The notes under the pieces are model-generated. The model had not been told where the DNA came from. It was given only the letters and a program-made list of their open reading frames with translations, and made no database searches. A stretch of DNA of 64,000 nucleotides from Ciborinia camelliae (Eukaryota > Ascomycota > Leotiomycetes > Helotiales > Sclerotiniaceae), in NCBI GenBank assembly GCA_025890175.1, contig JANPYM010000001.1, positions 4,204,134-4,268,133 on the forward strand. Reading direction: 5' to 3'. This document shows positions 21,524 to 35,000 of the stretch, piece by piece. Position numbers and translations under genes: made by a program. Position 1 is the first letter of the stretch. Each line of letters starts with the position of its first letter.

Positions 21524-22672
21524 ATGTCGCAGTGGAAAGTATTTTCAACCCGGGAATTCTCGGCTTCAGATTTCGCAGAGTGGGAATTATCCGAAGAATC
21601 GACTCCGGAAAAAGAAAAAGAGAATGAAAATGAAGATCTCGATTACCTCAGTCGTAGAATCCGTGAAATCAAAGAAAATGACCCAACTCATGTCGTGGAA
21701 CCCATCCCATGGTGGGATTTCGCTGCGATCACTAACTATCTCCATTCACGAATTCTCCAAATCAAGGAGGAAGAAAATCGAGAACGAGAAGAAAGATTGA
21801 CACGAGGATATGACGATAGCGAAGACAAAATTTTTCACACTCCCGGTGCCTGGCCTATCCAACAAGATATCCCCGTCATCTCAGATGGTGAAGATGTCTC
21901 CGACGGCGAAGACTACCACACCCGAGAATATGAACACAGTGACGGCGAAGGCTCTTATACCCCCGGTGTCTCATCACCCGTCCATCAAGATATAGCCAAC
22001 AGCGAAGACGAAGACAAAAACACCCCGGATGCACTCGCAGGTTTTGAAACCATAGGCATCAACGAACATGACCATCACCACGACAATGCGACGGCTCCAA
22101 AATTCTCCCCCGATGGCGAAACCCAACAAGAGAAAGAAATCCCCACCATCTCCGACAGCGAAGAAAACACCCCCGATACCCTCGGCGGTTTTGAAAAAAC
22201 CATAGACATCAACGAACATCACCATCACCATCACCACCACCTCAACAACGCGATAGCCCCCACATTCTCCCCCAACGACCAAACCCCCGCTAGCCCTCGC
22301 CCTTCCGAGCAAGCAACCGCAGCCGATTCAGAATCTCAGGATTCAGAATCTCAGGAAGAAGGAGGCTACTGGATTCCCTCAACCGCAACATCCGAAGCCA
22401 TCTCCCGAAAAAACGAAGCAGAAGCACTTGCCGAACTTAAGAATATGCTTTGTAAGCCACCCGAACAAGATCAAGAACAAGAACAACTTCGGAAATCAGA
22501 ATACCGCGTTTTGGAATCGTTATGCTGTGGAGATTCGGTCGTAGGTGGAAGTGCGGATGAGGAGGAGGATGTATGTGTATGTGTAGGTGTAGGTGTAGTA
22601 GGTTCGGGTTCTTCGGAACTCTTTAATTTGGTTCGTGAGATATTGTGGTTGGATTTGGATTTGGATGAGTAG
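21524..22672 (+). CDS. acidic, His-rich tandem paralogue of the preceding gene, 382 aa
   Basis: I start at the Met at 21524 (MSQWKVFSTREFSASDFAEW) because it aligns with MSPWDF of the upstream paralogue. An in-frame Met at 21461 would add 21 residues. Shared features include the SRRIREIKE and LHSRILQIKEEENREREER helices (compare RWVQEIHP and LAELFQRIRRLEE), GFET/INEH motifs, and a similar C-terminal end, SSELFNLVREILW, then LDLDLDE. The three CxCxxC groups of the upstream paralogue are missing, and only CVCVGVG remains. An internal unit of about 45 aa is duplicated (NTPDALAGFETIGINEH... and NTPDTLGGFEKTIDINEH...). The second copy has a run of eight histidines. The function is unknown. Confidence 0.75.
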   Translation: MSQWKVFSTREFSASDFAEWELSEESTPEKEKENENEDLDYLSRRIREIKENDPTHVVEPIPWWDFAAITNYLHSRILQIKEEENREREERLTRGYDDSEDKIFHTPGAWPIQQDIPVISDGEDVSDGEDYHTREYEHSDGEGSYTPGVSSPVHQDIANSEDEDKNTPDALAGFETIGINEHDHHHDNATAPKFSPDGETQQEKEIPTISDSEENTPDTLGGFEKTIDINEHHHHHHHHLNNAIAPTFSPNDQTPASPRPSEQATAADSESQDSESQEEGGYWIPSTATSEAISRKNEAEALAELKNMLCKPPEQDQEQEQLRKSEYRVLESLCCGDSVVGGSADEEEDVCVCVGVGVVGSGSSELFNLVREILWLDLDLDE

Positions 22673-25600
22673 AGATTGAGATTGAGATTGTTTCTTGTTT
22701 CTTGTTGTTCATTCACAATATGCACTGCAAAATATGGTTAAAATAAAAAATGGACTTAAGTAAGCCAAAAGTCGTAGATTACAGAAAATCATCCTGGTGA
22801 TGTGTATGTACAATCTGCGCAGAGAAAAAGAAAACGGGAGCGGGAGTTATGGGATTTAACAACAAGAAAAACTAAAAAGAATGAAAAAAATAGGGTTTTT
22901 TTAATGAAATAAAAAATATGGTTATGTAAAATAAATAGAAATAAAACATATAATGTGATTTTGAATATATCAAATAATGACAAAGTTGACGAATAATCAA
23001 ATAATCCCGAAGGTGACGCGAATACTGTAAGTGAAAAAATGCAACGCGATTTTAGTTTCATTCGAGATCATCAATAAAGGTAATGAGAGGGCATCTCAGC
23101 GATATCTGCAGAGTTGATCAGATTCTCTTTGTTCTCCTACCGTGATAAATATAGACTCGACTCTTTTCCCCAGTATACCATCACCATCACCACCACAACA
23201 AAGAAACGCCTTATCATCCAGAAATAGAAACCGCAAACCGGAAACCAACATACCACACCTATTCCTAGAATAAATGATAGATAACTATATACCATACCAC
23301 ACCTATTCCTACCTATTCCAAGAACTCAAGCCAACGCAAACTTGACATCGAAAGGGCTACTTACTAGTAGTATGTATGAGGTAGGAAAAGCCAGTGAAGG
23401 TATCTAGGTAGTCAACGCATATTTACGAATGAAATGAAAGACTGAACAAGAAGATAAAGAAACGTAGGGAACTAGGGAGTTATTTGGACTCACAATGTAA
23501 AAACCAAAATACAATCCCTTGTATGTCGAAGAAAGAATGTTAGAGAATGAAAGAATGTGTTATTCGATTTTTTTGTATTTGGATCGAAGAAAGAAAGAAA
23601 GAATGTATTATTCGATTTTTTTGTATTTGGATCGAAGAAAGAAAGAAAGAATGTATTATTATTATTATTTTATTTAGAAATCAAAGAAAGAAATCAAGAA
23701 AAGGAAACTTGTCCCTGCCCCTCCCTGCCCCTCCCTGTCTATACCATCATAAAAATCCCCAAAGAAGAACAAGAACAAGAACAAGAACGAAAAACTTCTC
23801 GCACTTCTCGCACTAATAACCAACTCATTTGAAATCGAATACGCTATTGGAGTTTGCATTTGTATATGTATATGTATTTGTATTTGCTTCATTGGAACGG
23901 AAGGAAGTGGTGAGTTGAAATATATATCAGTGGGCGCCAATGGTATCTAGCATAGCTGGAGGTAAGGTACCTTAGCTGGAGATACGTACCTATAGGTACT
24001 TGATTGCTGAGAGAATGAAATGTGTATCGGGAGATGGATAGAATGAAAGAAAGCTTAACTTTAACGTACGATATCGATATCGATATCGATATAAAAAAGA
24101 ATGAATATCTTTAATTCTCGTTGATAATATAAATCTTGTCGAATGAAGCATCAGTTAGGTAGGTAGTACAACTGATGAACCCCTCTCCTCCCTCCCCCTC
24201 CCTCCCTCCCCTTACCGCCATCAAACCCATCTCCATCTCCATCAATAGATGGCGTTGAGCAAAAAAAAAAAAAAAAACTGCATCAAAAGACCGCATCCAT
24301 CACCAAGACTCACTAACAACAGTAATAATATCATGTGACTAACCACAACACGTGAACAATAATACAAAACGGGGTAAGCGGTAAGCCCCTTCACGGTTAG
24401 CGGCACCGCACTGCACAGTCCCGTCTGCATTGCACAGTCTGCATTGCACAGTCTGCATTGCACAGTCTGCATAAAATGTTGGGGTTTATCAAAAAGAGTG
24501 GAGATCGGGATCAGATATCGGATCCTCGAGAAGTGGATTGATTGATTGCTTTGTCAGGTGCGAAATGCGGAGATGGGTTGTTGGACTTCAATTGCATGTT
24601 GGCATGTGAAAGAGGAGGAGTGGAGGAGTGAGTTTGGTGTGGAGGATGGAGGATGGAAATGGAAGATGGAGATGGAGATGGAGATGGAGGATGGAAAGCG
24701 GAGGGTGAGTTTGGTGTGGAGGATGGAGGATGGAAGATGGAGATGGAGATAAAAAGCGGAGGGTGAGTGGATGGAAGGGAAGGGAAGGATTACGCTTTGG
24801 AAAGGAGAGGGGAGAGAGGAGAGAAAGAATATTTTATTGTTGAAAGAGGAGAGGAGGTTGAAGAGGAGGTTGGAGAGTTGGAGAAGTGGGATGGTGGGAT
24901 GGGGTTGGTTTTCTTAGGTACCTATGGGTGGGGATGGGGATTTTGCGTACCTAGGTTAGGTAGTAATAAGGTGGTAAGTGATTGTGATATTTGGAAATTG
25001 TACCTATTGTGCAAATGTATATACCGGTAGCTATGTATGTATGGTAAGCAATAAATACCTAGCTTGATAATACTGTATGTATAGGAAGCTGTATAGGAAG
25101 TTGATTGAATTGTCGATTTGATGGATTTTTACTTAACATTGTATCTTATCATAAGATATCATGTAGATAGATGTAGATGCTCCTTTGATATGATGCTGCT
25201 CAGAATGAGATAGATGATTTAGATGAAATCCTCACGCTCCTGGTACCTGCGAAGAATAATGAAAAATGATTTGTGAGTGAGAACTACTAGGTACCTACCT
25301 TGTAAACCCCGCACAGATTTGCATATCCCTCCTTCATTTCCTTCATTATTCGCATAAACCGGATTTTGACGGACTACCGTACCGGTATTGGTATTTTCGT
25401 CCTGGAGGTCACCTGTTCTATGATTTTCCTCTTTTGTCATTCTTGACGCCCATCGTGAGACGGAAAAAGGATCAATTGTTTGCAGGAGCGACGACAAAGG
25501 AGCGACAACAACAACAAGTGCTTTTTCCAATTGCTTGCATGTAAGAGTCCGGCTGCGTCATGGGCTCCTATGGTTGACAAGGATTAATGATATTTTAAAC

Positions 25601-26707
25601 AGCACCTGGGCAATAGTGGGCACAAAGGTTGAAGCGCCTCCTTTTCCCCAAATTTACCAAATCAGCGGGGAAATATGACCAATGAGATCTATCTATTTTC
25701 TCGATGTCCCATATATTCCCTCCATACTAATACCGTATATGGTTTAGCTCCGCAACTGAAAATGGAAAAGCTTGGACCCGACTGGACCAACCTTCCGCTT
25801 TCTGTTTTATCGCTTTGCCGCTTTGCTCTTTGCCCCAGGAAATGGGAAATTTGAACACAAAACTGGTGAGATATCTCGAAGATTCAACAAATCCATCCAT
25901 TTGTTCCAACTCCCTCCAATCTCATTCAATTGACCAGATTGTACTTGTTGGAAATTCATTACCCATTCATTGTCGATGTGTACATCATAAGGAAAGGAAA
26001 TTTCTTCACTTTAACCTACCTACCTACCTATTTGTTGTACCATATCTATCTTTCACTCCAGTCTGTCTGCTTGTATATTAACCACCGAGGTTCCGACTTA
26101 TCGACATTACCAACCTTACCCAAGGTATCCTTGAAACGTCGAAAGTATCCATTCACTCACTCACTGCCCAAGTGACAAGAACGAGTGGGAACCAATTGAA
26201 TGATTGAATGACCTCGTAAGTACCCTTTACCCAACATGGCTAAATCTCAAATTCACTTCCAAATATGGAGGAGTCTCATCAGTCTCATTTTTTTTGAAAA
26301 TATCCAGTATGGCAACAGAGAGGTCATCTGTACAGCCAGGTTGATATACAGTACGCTAATGCGGTTGTGGGGAAGCTCCTCTTCTAGTTTAAACAGTTTA
26401 ACATTCCCATAAATTTCGTCAGAGCTTCCGAGCTTCCTTCCTTGATCATCGTCAACTTTCAACTTTCAAGTTTCATCCAAGGACAACAGTCGGAAAAAAG
26501 ACAAGCAACAGTCAGTTATTAACTGTTGTTATTGGGAGGAGTGATATTACTTGACATATACATTCTGCTTCGGATTCTGAACAAGATACTTTTTGGATCT
26601 TCAAATTTGATTCTCGGCTCTCTACAGCTGCAATCTGCAGTTTCACATCCACCCCCACTTTAACCACTCCGGTTCACATAGCGATAACCGTCGCAACCTG
26701 AATCAAA
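22673..26707. other. intergenic region and glycogen synthase 5' flank
   Basis: The 3' flank at 22745-22820 (GTCGTAGAT...CATCCTGGTGATG) repeats the flank of the upstream paralogue at about 20940-20965. A 48 bp unit (GAATGTATTATTCGATTTTT...) is tandemly repeated at 23553-23656. A TGCACAGTCTGCAT repeat lies at 24410-24475. GGATGGA/GATGGAGATG-rich DNA is at 24630-24760. No gene is convincing. The frame at 25219-25530 (-) has no recognised domain. Confidence 0.6.
23553..23656. repeat. 48 bp tandem repeat, about two copies
   Basis: GAATGTGTTATTCGATTTTT... and GAATGTATTATTCGATTTTT... are consecutive near-identical 48 bp units, each ending in GGATCGAAGAAAGAAAGAAA. A third unit begins at 23649 and decays into (ATT)n. 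Confidence 0.9.
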
Positions 26708-29074
26708 ATGTCGGGAAAAACAAACCGAGACATCAAGAATCACTTCCTGTTTGAGATAGCCACTGAGGTTGCCAATCGAGGTAAGGAATCAGCCTTCATT
26801 CCTAACAAATTGAAGAATAATTACTGACATTTTCCTCTCTTAAGTTGGTGGTATCTACTCTGTGATCAAATCGAAAGCACCAGTGACAACAGCAGAATAT
26901 GGAGACCGATATACTCTTATCGGTCCCCTCAATGCGCAATCTGTAGGGTTTTCACTCACTGGAAAGTTAGCTATAGGCATGGCTAATATTTTCTAGGCCG
27001 CAGTGGAAGTCGAAGCATTAACGCCAACGAATCCCCACCTCGCTGCAACATTAGAGGCAATGGAAGAAAGAGGCATAAAAATGTTGTATGGCCGCTGGTT
27101 AATCGAGGGTGCCCCGCGAGTTCTCTTGATAGACACCAAAAGTGCTTACAGATTCCTCGACGAATGGAAGGCCGACTTGTGGAATACTGCAGGAATCCCG
27201 TCCCCACCCGGTGATGATGAAACCAACGAGGCAGTTGTCTTTGGTTACTTGGTTGCATGGTTTTTGGGAGAGGTTAGTACATCTGGATTTGCATCAGATC
27301 TTGCATATTATTTCACAAAGCTAACAATTCATCAGTTTGTCGCTCACGAAAAGGAAAAGGCTGTCATCGCACATTTCCATGAATGGCTTTCTGGTGTAGC
27401 ACTCCCGCTCTGTAAGAAGCGCCGCATAGATGTAACGACAATCTTCACTACCCACGCGACATTGTTAGGAAGATACCTTTGTGCAGGATCGGTCGACTTT
27501 TACAACAATCTACAATGGTTTGATGTTGATGCCGAAGCAGGAAAGCGTGGTATCTATCACAGATATTGCATAGAACGTGCATCTGCACATTCTTGCGATG
27601 TTTTCACAACAGTCTCCCACATCACCGCATACGAATCAGAGCATCTGTTGAAGAGAAAGCCAGACGGTGTCCTTCCCAACGGTCTGAATGTCACAAAATT
27701 CTCCGCCATGCACGAATTCCAAAACTTGCATCAGCAAGCGAAGGAGAAGATTCACGATTTTGTCCGAGGTCATTTCTACGGTCACAATGATTTTGATCCC
27801 GAAAATACTCTCTACTTCTTTACCGCCGGAAGATACGAATACAGAAATAAGGGTGTCGACATGTTCATAGAGTCATTGGCTCGTTTGAATCACCGCTTGA
27901 AGTCTGCGGGGTCCAAGATGACTGTTGTTGCGTTCATTATTATGCCAGCGCAAACCCAATCCTTGACTGTTGAGGCTTTGAAGGGACAAGCTGTAATCAA
28001 ATCATTGAGAGATACCGTTGATGTCATTGAACGTGGTGTTGGAAAGAGAATCTTTGAGCGTGCTCTTAAATGGCACGAGGGTGAGGTGATGCCCGATGAG
28101 AAGGACTTGATCACTAGTCAAGATCGCATCCTCCTCCGTAGACGTTTATTTGCCATGAAGAGACATGGTCTTCCTCCAATTGTTACTCATAACATGGCAA
28201 ACGATTCCGAGGACCCAATTCTGAACCAGATCAGAAGGGTTCAGCTGTTCAATCACCCTTCCGACCGTGTGAAGGTTGTATTCCATCCAGAGTTCTTGAA
28301 TTCTGCCAACCCAGTTCTGCCAATGGATTATGATGAATTCGTTCGCGGTACACATTTGGGTATCTTTTCCTCCTACTACGAACCATGGGGATACACACCA
28401 GCAGAGTGTACGGTCATGGGTGTGCCAAGTATTACAACCAACTTGTCAGGTTTTGGTTGTTACATGGAGGAACTGATTGAGAATTCCACTGACTACGGTA
28501 TCTATATCGTTGATAGAAGAACGAAGGGAGTGGATGACTCAGTCAATCAGCTCACTAGTTACATGTTCGACTTCGCTGGAAAGAGTAGACGTCAACGAAT
28601 CAATCAGAGAAATCGTACTGAGCGATTGAGCGATCTCCTTGATTGGAAGAGGATGGGTATGGAGTATGTCAAGGCAAGACAATTGGCGTTGAGAAGAGCA
28701 TACCCTGCTTCTTTCAATGGCGAAGAAGAGGATGATTTCATCCCTGGTGTAGAACAGAAGATCTCACGCCCATTCTCTGTACCGGGTTCCCCAAGAGACA
28801 GAACTGGAATGATGACACCTGGTGATTTCGCCAGTCTACAAGAAGGACGTGAGGGACTAAGCACGGAGGACTACATCGCCTGGAAGCTTCCGTGAGTATC
28901 ACAGAATACAACTAAATGATCCAATGCTAACTTTTTAATAGTGAGGAGGAAGACCCTGATGAGTACCCATTCCCGCTCACCCTTCGATCGAAGAAGCCGA
29001 ACGGATCCCAGAGTCCATATGGTGCCCAAAGCCCATCGGAATATGCGATAACCAATGGAAATGGGATGAGATAA
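26708..29074 (+). CDS. GSY1: glycogen [starch] synthase (GT3 family), five exons
   Basis: The exons are 26708-26780, 26845-26942, 26997-27272, 27336-28891 and 28942-29074, giving 711 aa, the usual length for the fungal enzyme. It transfers glucose from UDP-glucose to growing glycogen chains in the cytosol. The N-terminal VGGIYSVI forms the UDP-glucose binding loop. [13 protein letters not shown] and NGLNV are typical GT3 blocks. [10 protein letters not shown] holds the E-x7-E catalytic pair. [14 protein letters not shown] is the arginine cluster that senses glucose-6-phosphate in the yeast enzyme. The C-terminal tail, with FSVPGSPRD and MMTPGDF, carries Ser/Thr-Pro sites expected to be phosphorylated for inhibition. 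The start is the first Met after a long 5' flank, giving [20 protein letters not shown]. Intron 3 is 63 nt and has no stop in frame. Confidence 0.97.
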
Positions 29075-32000
29075 ATAATAACAAAAACAATTAGAATTGG
29101 GAGATAAAGGAAGGTAGTACATGCGAGGAATGAATAGGAGCAAGACGAAGGGAGGCAAATAACGAGGATGATAAATAATCATGTACCAAAATGTCTATAC
29201 TGCTTTTCTGTTTGCATCTCTGCGCTGCTATTATGCTGCTCGCATCTCTGCACTACCACTTGCGATTGTATATTCAATACCCTCTTCGTTCTGAACGTCG
29301 GTGGATTTATTTATGCATTGGGGATGGATTCATTCGCGAGTATATTAGTTCGTTTTATCTTATTTCTTTTCTTTTTTTTGGCATTATGGAATGGAATGGA
29401 ATGTAGATGTAGGTGATGGGTTGATCTGGCCAAAGATCATGAACAAAGAAAGGCAATTTATATGATGAGTGATGAGGGTGGAAGGAAGGATGGAAGGAAG
29501 GATGGAAGGATGGATGGATGGATGGGGAGGGTGCATGGATGGGCAGAATGGATGGATGGATGGGCAGGATGGATGTAATTTTGGCCAACTTGGGAAAAAG
29601 AAAAAGAATAAGAAATAGAATATAATAAGAGATAGAAAAAGATAAAGCATAGTATTGTCAATTTGTTTGTTGGTTCTACTTTTCTCTTGGCAATATTATA
29701 TTATTATGTATAGGACAGGGCAGGGCAGGGCAGGGCAGGAGGTAGGGCAGGGCAGGTAGGGTAGGTAGGGATTTTGTAGTTCTGGGAGGTTGATTAATTG
29801 ATTGATTGATTGATATTTTTTGAGGGTTGGAGGTTGAGGGTTGGAGGTTGGGGGTTGAGGGTTGAGGGTTGAGGGTTGAGGTAGGTAGGTAGGTAGGTAG
29901 GTAGGTGTTAATGAATTGAACTGAATTGGAATGAATTGGGTTGGATTGAATTGGAAGGATGTGTTTGATATGTTTTCTTTTGAGGGGTTTTGGGTTTGGG
30001 TTTGTGGAGTGAGGGGTGGGGGGTGGGTGGTTTGTATATATGGTGTGTATATAGTATATGTATATAGTATATGTATAAAGAGAAATTAAATATTGGACTG
30101 GGAATTTGGATATTGGACTGGGAATTTGGATGTTGGATGGATGGATGGATGGTTTGATATTATAAGATTAATGTTGTAAGATTGCTTATTGCTTATTACT
30201 GATGAAGTGATTAGGAGATTAGGAGATAGGGGAGGGGATAAGGCAAGGGGAAGGGGAAGGGGAATGGATAAATAGATGGGAAGGGAAGGGAGGTGATAGG
30301 GGTAGGGGATGAGTTAAATGATGAGTGAAAGAGAGGAAGGAGGGAGGAAGAATGGATGGAAAAGGGAATGGATAAATAGAAGGGAAGGGAAGGGAAGGGA
30401 AGAGAAGGAAAGGGGTTGGAATTGGAATTTGGAATTGGAATTTGAAAGTTTAGGGGAAGGAAAAGAAAAAGGATAAGGATAAGGAAAAGGAAAAGAATGA
30501 AAGAGTTTATGGGTTTATGGAAGGATATGATATTGATATTGATATTGATATATATATAAATCCAAGTTTCACCTTTGAGAACTGGAATCTGGAATCTGGA
30601 ATCTGAAATCTGGAATCTGAAGTCTCTGAGTCTCGGGATTATCTATATTTAGTTTTCTTTTTATTTTTTTGGGGGATTATTTATTGATCTCTGGTATAAT
30701 AATTTATCTAGGGGAAGAGAGGAGAGAAGACGAAAGGAGGGGAGAGGAGATATTTGAAAATCCATCCATCCATCCATCCATCACTTTTTTTGTTATTATT
30801 ATGTATCGAGCTAGTATATGTAGAACTATTTTATAACAACAATTTAAAAGAAAATCGAAATTAACAAAAAAAAAACAAAAAAAACAAACAAAAGTAGCAC
30901 CATACTCAAAATCAAAAGATTCGCAATCCCAACCCCCACCCCCATCCCAGGTGGACCATTCATTTGATCTGTAAGATCTTTTTGAAAATCGAATACTTAC
31001 TTCAAGTTGGATTTGAGGATTATCTCGGGAATTCAGGATCTAGGGGAAATGTTTCATCTTTCTTTTTCTTTTTTTGTTTTTTGTTTTGGTTTATTTTTTT
31101 TGTTTTATCTTTTTTTTGTTGGTGGTAAGAGAGGGTGAGGTGAGGGGGGAGGAGGGGAGAAGAGGAGGGGAGAAGAGGAGGGGAGAAGAGGAGGGGAGAG
31201 AGGAGGGGAGAGAGGAGGGGAGAGAGGAGGGGAGAAGAGGAGGGGAGAGGAATGTATAGGGAAAGAAATTTTCTATTGGAAGAAGAAGAGGAGCGATAAG
31301 AAGGTAGGAAAATAGAAGGAGACTCGGAGGATGCGATGGGATATAATGGAATGGAATAAGAGATTGGGAAGATAAAAAGATAAAAACCAAAACAACTTGA
31401 ATCTGATTCTTTTCTTCCCAAAGAATAAAGGAGATCATCTGGTTTCCGAATCATAAGAATAGAAATAACATGCGCAGTTCCTTCAGAGCATAGTTCTCGC
31501 GTCTTGTACAGAAGGGAATGTTTCCAATATCACATCTTTTCGTCTTCAATCAAGTCTTTACGCCCCAGACTCCCAGGACCCCATATCATCGGATGATCCA
31601 ATCCTGCCCGGTATATTTATATTCAATTTTCAATCCGTTTCGTTTGATGATGATTGAGCTTTCGTCATGGGGATTCATTTACTCTTTCGTGATTGATTCG
31701 TGTAATGTGCCTCCCATCCACGGCAGACCAGGAAAATGAAAGAAAGAAAGAAAGAAAGAAAGATGTGAAGTACAGATCTGTCATTGTAGGTTGATTTTTG
31801 TTTGCGTATTAATTGCCATTGATGAACGAAATCTTGCATTATTGAATCGCCATTGTTATGAATGGTTGAAGGACGATTGACTGATGCTATTGTGAATGTG
31901 AATGAGAATAGGAAGGTCAAGAGACAGAAAGATTTCAATAAACGTACGTAGAATGACGATGAGGAGAATATTGGTTGGTGGCCGTTCGCGATGGTTGATT

Positions 32001-35000
32001 GTTGATAATAGATGGTGATATTGTAAGTCATGATAAATTTATGTGGTAAAGCGTAGCTCTAAGCTTATATTGATGAAAGTGGGAGAGAAGGGAGGGAAAT
32101 TGGAAATGAGAGATACAATGAATGGTAATACCAAATGGCTATCTTCCTTTCACCATGGAGCTTCAGACAACGCAAGCTTTGGTGAGGAGAAACGAGGCTT
32201 GACTCACAAAATAAGACGAGGTGGTAGGCGATGCGGTTGCGGTGGTTAGGAAAACTTGATAATCAATGAGTGGTTCCGAAATCGATTTATCAATTGACTG
32301 GGGAAATGAACAGGTGTCGGAATTCAGAGAAAACGTTTCGGGGGGAGGGGACGACAACCAAGTTTCTGGAAATCATCATAGAGGTTCTCCGCGATGTGAG
32401 AGATAAAGATGGGTTGCGAGATTTGAGGGGGGAAGGAGGTAGCATCTCGTCAACACCACTAGAGAGGACCAACTTCTATCCCGGTCAACTATGATGCCAT
32501 AAACTCATCAAGATGTTAACAACCCGCCCTTCGGGAATATTCAACCTTCCCCACTGGTTGCATATCCCAATTACTGAACACTCTACCATAAATTCTTCAT
32601 CGAATGATATTTGCATGTTTGCATAATATACATCAACAGTCAACGGATACTTCCGTATCATATTTCAATGCAGATACAATTTAAAGACACCAGCAGTGGA
32701 CTTGGTCGTCGCAAAGTGGGTCACATGATATAATTTCAAGATCCAAAATCGAGATTTCCAAGGTTTTGGACTTACGTCACAAGGAATTCCTGGTGCACAG
32801 GTGGAGGTCAGTACATTCTAGAGGCGTTAAATTAATCAATTGATGGCATCGAAGCACATTCTGGTCGGTGAATATGTGGCCACTGCTCATACTAGAGGTA
32901 GATCGTTATGTTGAATTGCAATTTGCCAGTCTTCGAGGAAAAATAGGCGAGGAAATGTATGTCATCGTGTTATCATGTCTTGTTTTTGTATAACATGCGG
33001 TGACTGTTATGTCATCAGCTCGCAAGCAGATTCGAATGTGATCCAATGATGATGATGATGGCGTGGTGATGATAAGGTGCTTCGCTACAGATTGTCAGAG
33101 CTGCAAAGTAAATTAAAAAATGTCGATACGAGCTGCAGTTGATATGGGCAACTAACGGGTCAGATTGCTTTAATCAGATAACCTTTTGCAAAAATAAACC
33201 AAGAAGTGTCATATATGCCATTAACATTCCACGTAAAAGTGAGGTCCATGTAACTCGAGATGCAAGGCAGAAGCAATAGGCGCATCGAAAGAATGAGATC
33301 CCGATGACATAGTTTTGCCACTAGAACTTAGCGAAGTCCCACAAGGGGAATCGCCTTTATCCCATAATTCCTGCCAGGAGCAACGCAGGAGCGTTTAAGC
33401 ATGTTATCATCGCTGGTAGACCGTTCAAATCGAATAAATGTTCTCGGATAAATTTAGAGATTTAGAGATTTAGAGACGTGGAGATGTGATAATGGATGCA
33501 AAGACGTGTAAATTCAATGAGACCACAAAATTATAGATCAATCATTCGACGAGACCACAATAGCAAACATACACATGCCTTGTGGAAGAAGGTATATGTT
33601 GCTTTGTGCTATGAGCAAATATGACCCGCCAGTTAAAAAAGATATCGAAGATGTAAAGTGTGGGATATGGTAAAAAAATGTTTAGTAAACAATAGTGTGG
33701 AGAATATCAATGATCAACAATAAGCAACAACGGAGACATCTCTGACGCAAGCGAGGTGCAAGGGAGGTGCAAGGTAGTAGTACATCATAATTACCTAGGT
33801 ACTTCTTGTCCTGAATGATCTTCATGCTATACCCATTTCGTTTCACCAGATCAAGCAAATCAATACTATTATTGGAAACGTGGGGAAATTGAAACCAAAC
33901 CAAAAAGACAGATGCCGGATTGTTGACCGGAGGATAACGAACTTTGACTACCTAGTGAGAAATGAGTAAAACTTTTGTAGTCAAAAGTGTGATCGGTTTT
34001 CCGGTGATTACCTAGAGTAGAGTCTAGATTGCAATTCTAGTTTTGCGTTTCCCGATTCTTTCCCTTCGTCAATTGTTTAGCCATATGCTTAGGGTTTTGA
34101 GTTCAATATTCTTCTCAATTCAAATCCGAATTGTCCATGTGGTCGTCGTAACGATATTCGGACAATGAACGGTTGATAATGAATGAAATTATATGCGTAG
34201 ATTGAAGTTGCGTCCCTGTATCCCATTGTCCTTCGCCTTTGTTCCGATTCGCCCTCATTCGTTAATCATACAGAACTCCTGTATTGTACCGGTATTGTAT
34301 CACTTCCCCTGCAGGTAGATTCATCCATCTATGCGCATGATAACTGGTCGACGATCGTGTCTCTAGCCAAAAGTAACAAAAGTAAAGGTACAATTAAGCA
34401 TTCGCGTGGCATTGAAATGTTGATTGAGGCTTTGGTAGAGTAAAGTTGTTTTGGATGATGATGATGATGATGCGATGATGTGATGATCGGCGGGCGCGGC
34501 CGCACAAACATGCATCATGCATACTCGGTAATGATGGATGACATCAGCAAGACAGCTTACTTGGCATGCCATACTTATCTGATTGGTCAAAATAAAATAT
34601 TATTAATCAAATCTGAAGATATGATTTCATTTCCAATTTTCCCGATAATATAATTCTATTCTAACATTCAATAGATCCGAGAAATTTTATTGAGTGAGAT
34701 ATTATTCAGGATAATGACATCTCTTTCACGTGAAATCTTAGCCTCCATGTTTCTCGAAAAATAGGATTTACGTTCGCATTGAAAGATGCATCTCGACTCG
34801 ATAGTTTGTGTGGTCTAGTTCTCTGGTTATTGGAATGATCTGAGTAACCAACATGGTAAGGATTTTCACTATGACATATCTGATTCAACGATCAACATCT
34901 CAGAAGTCTGGGGTAGATTCACACCGAGATATCAAAAAGAACTTTCCCTCCCTTCCCTTTGAAATTCAAGGGTTCTCCAAGGGTCGTTGATCTATGTGAT

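Noticed and set aside
31020..31454. 144-codon minus-strand frame
   Set aside because: It is read through the homopurine tract and is Ser/Pro/Leu low complexity only.
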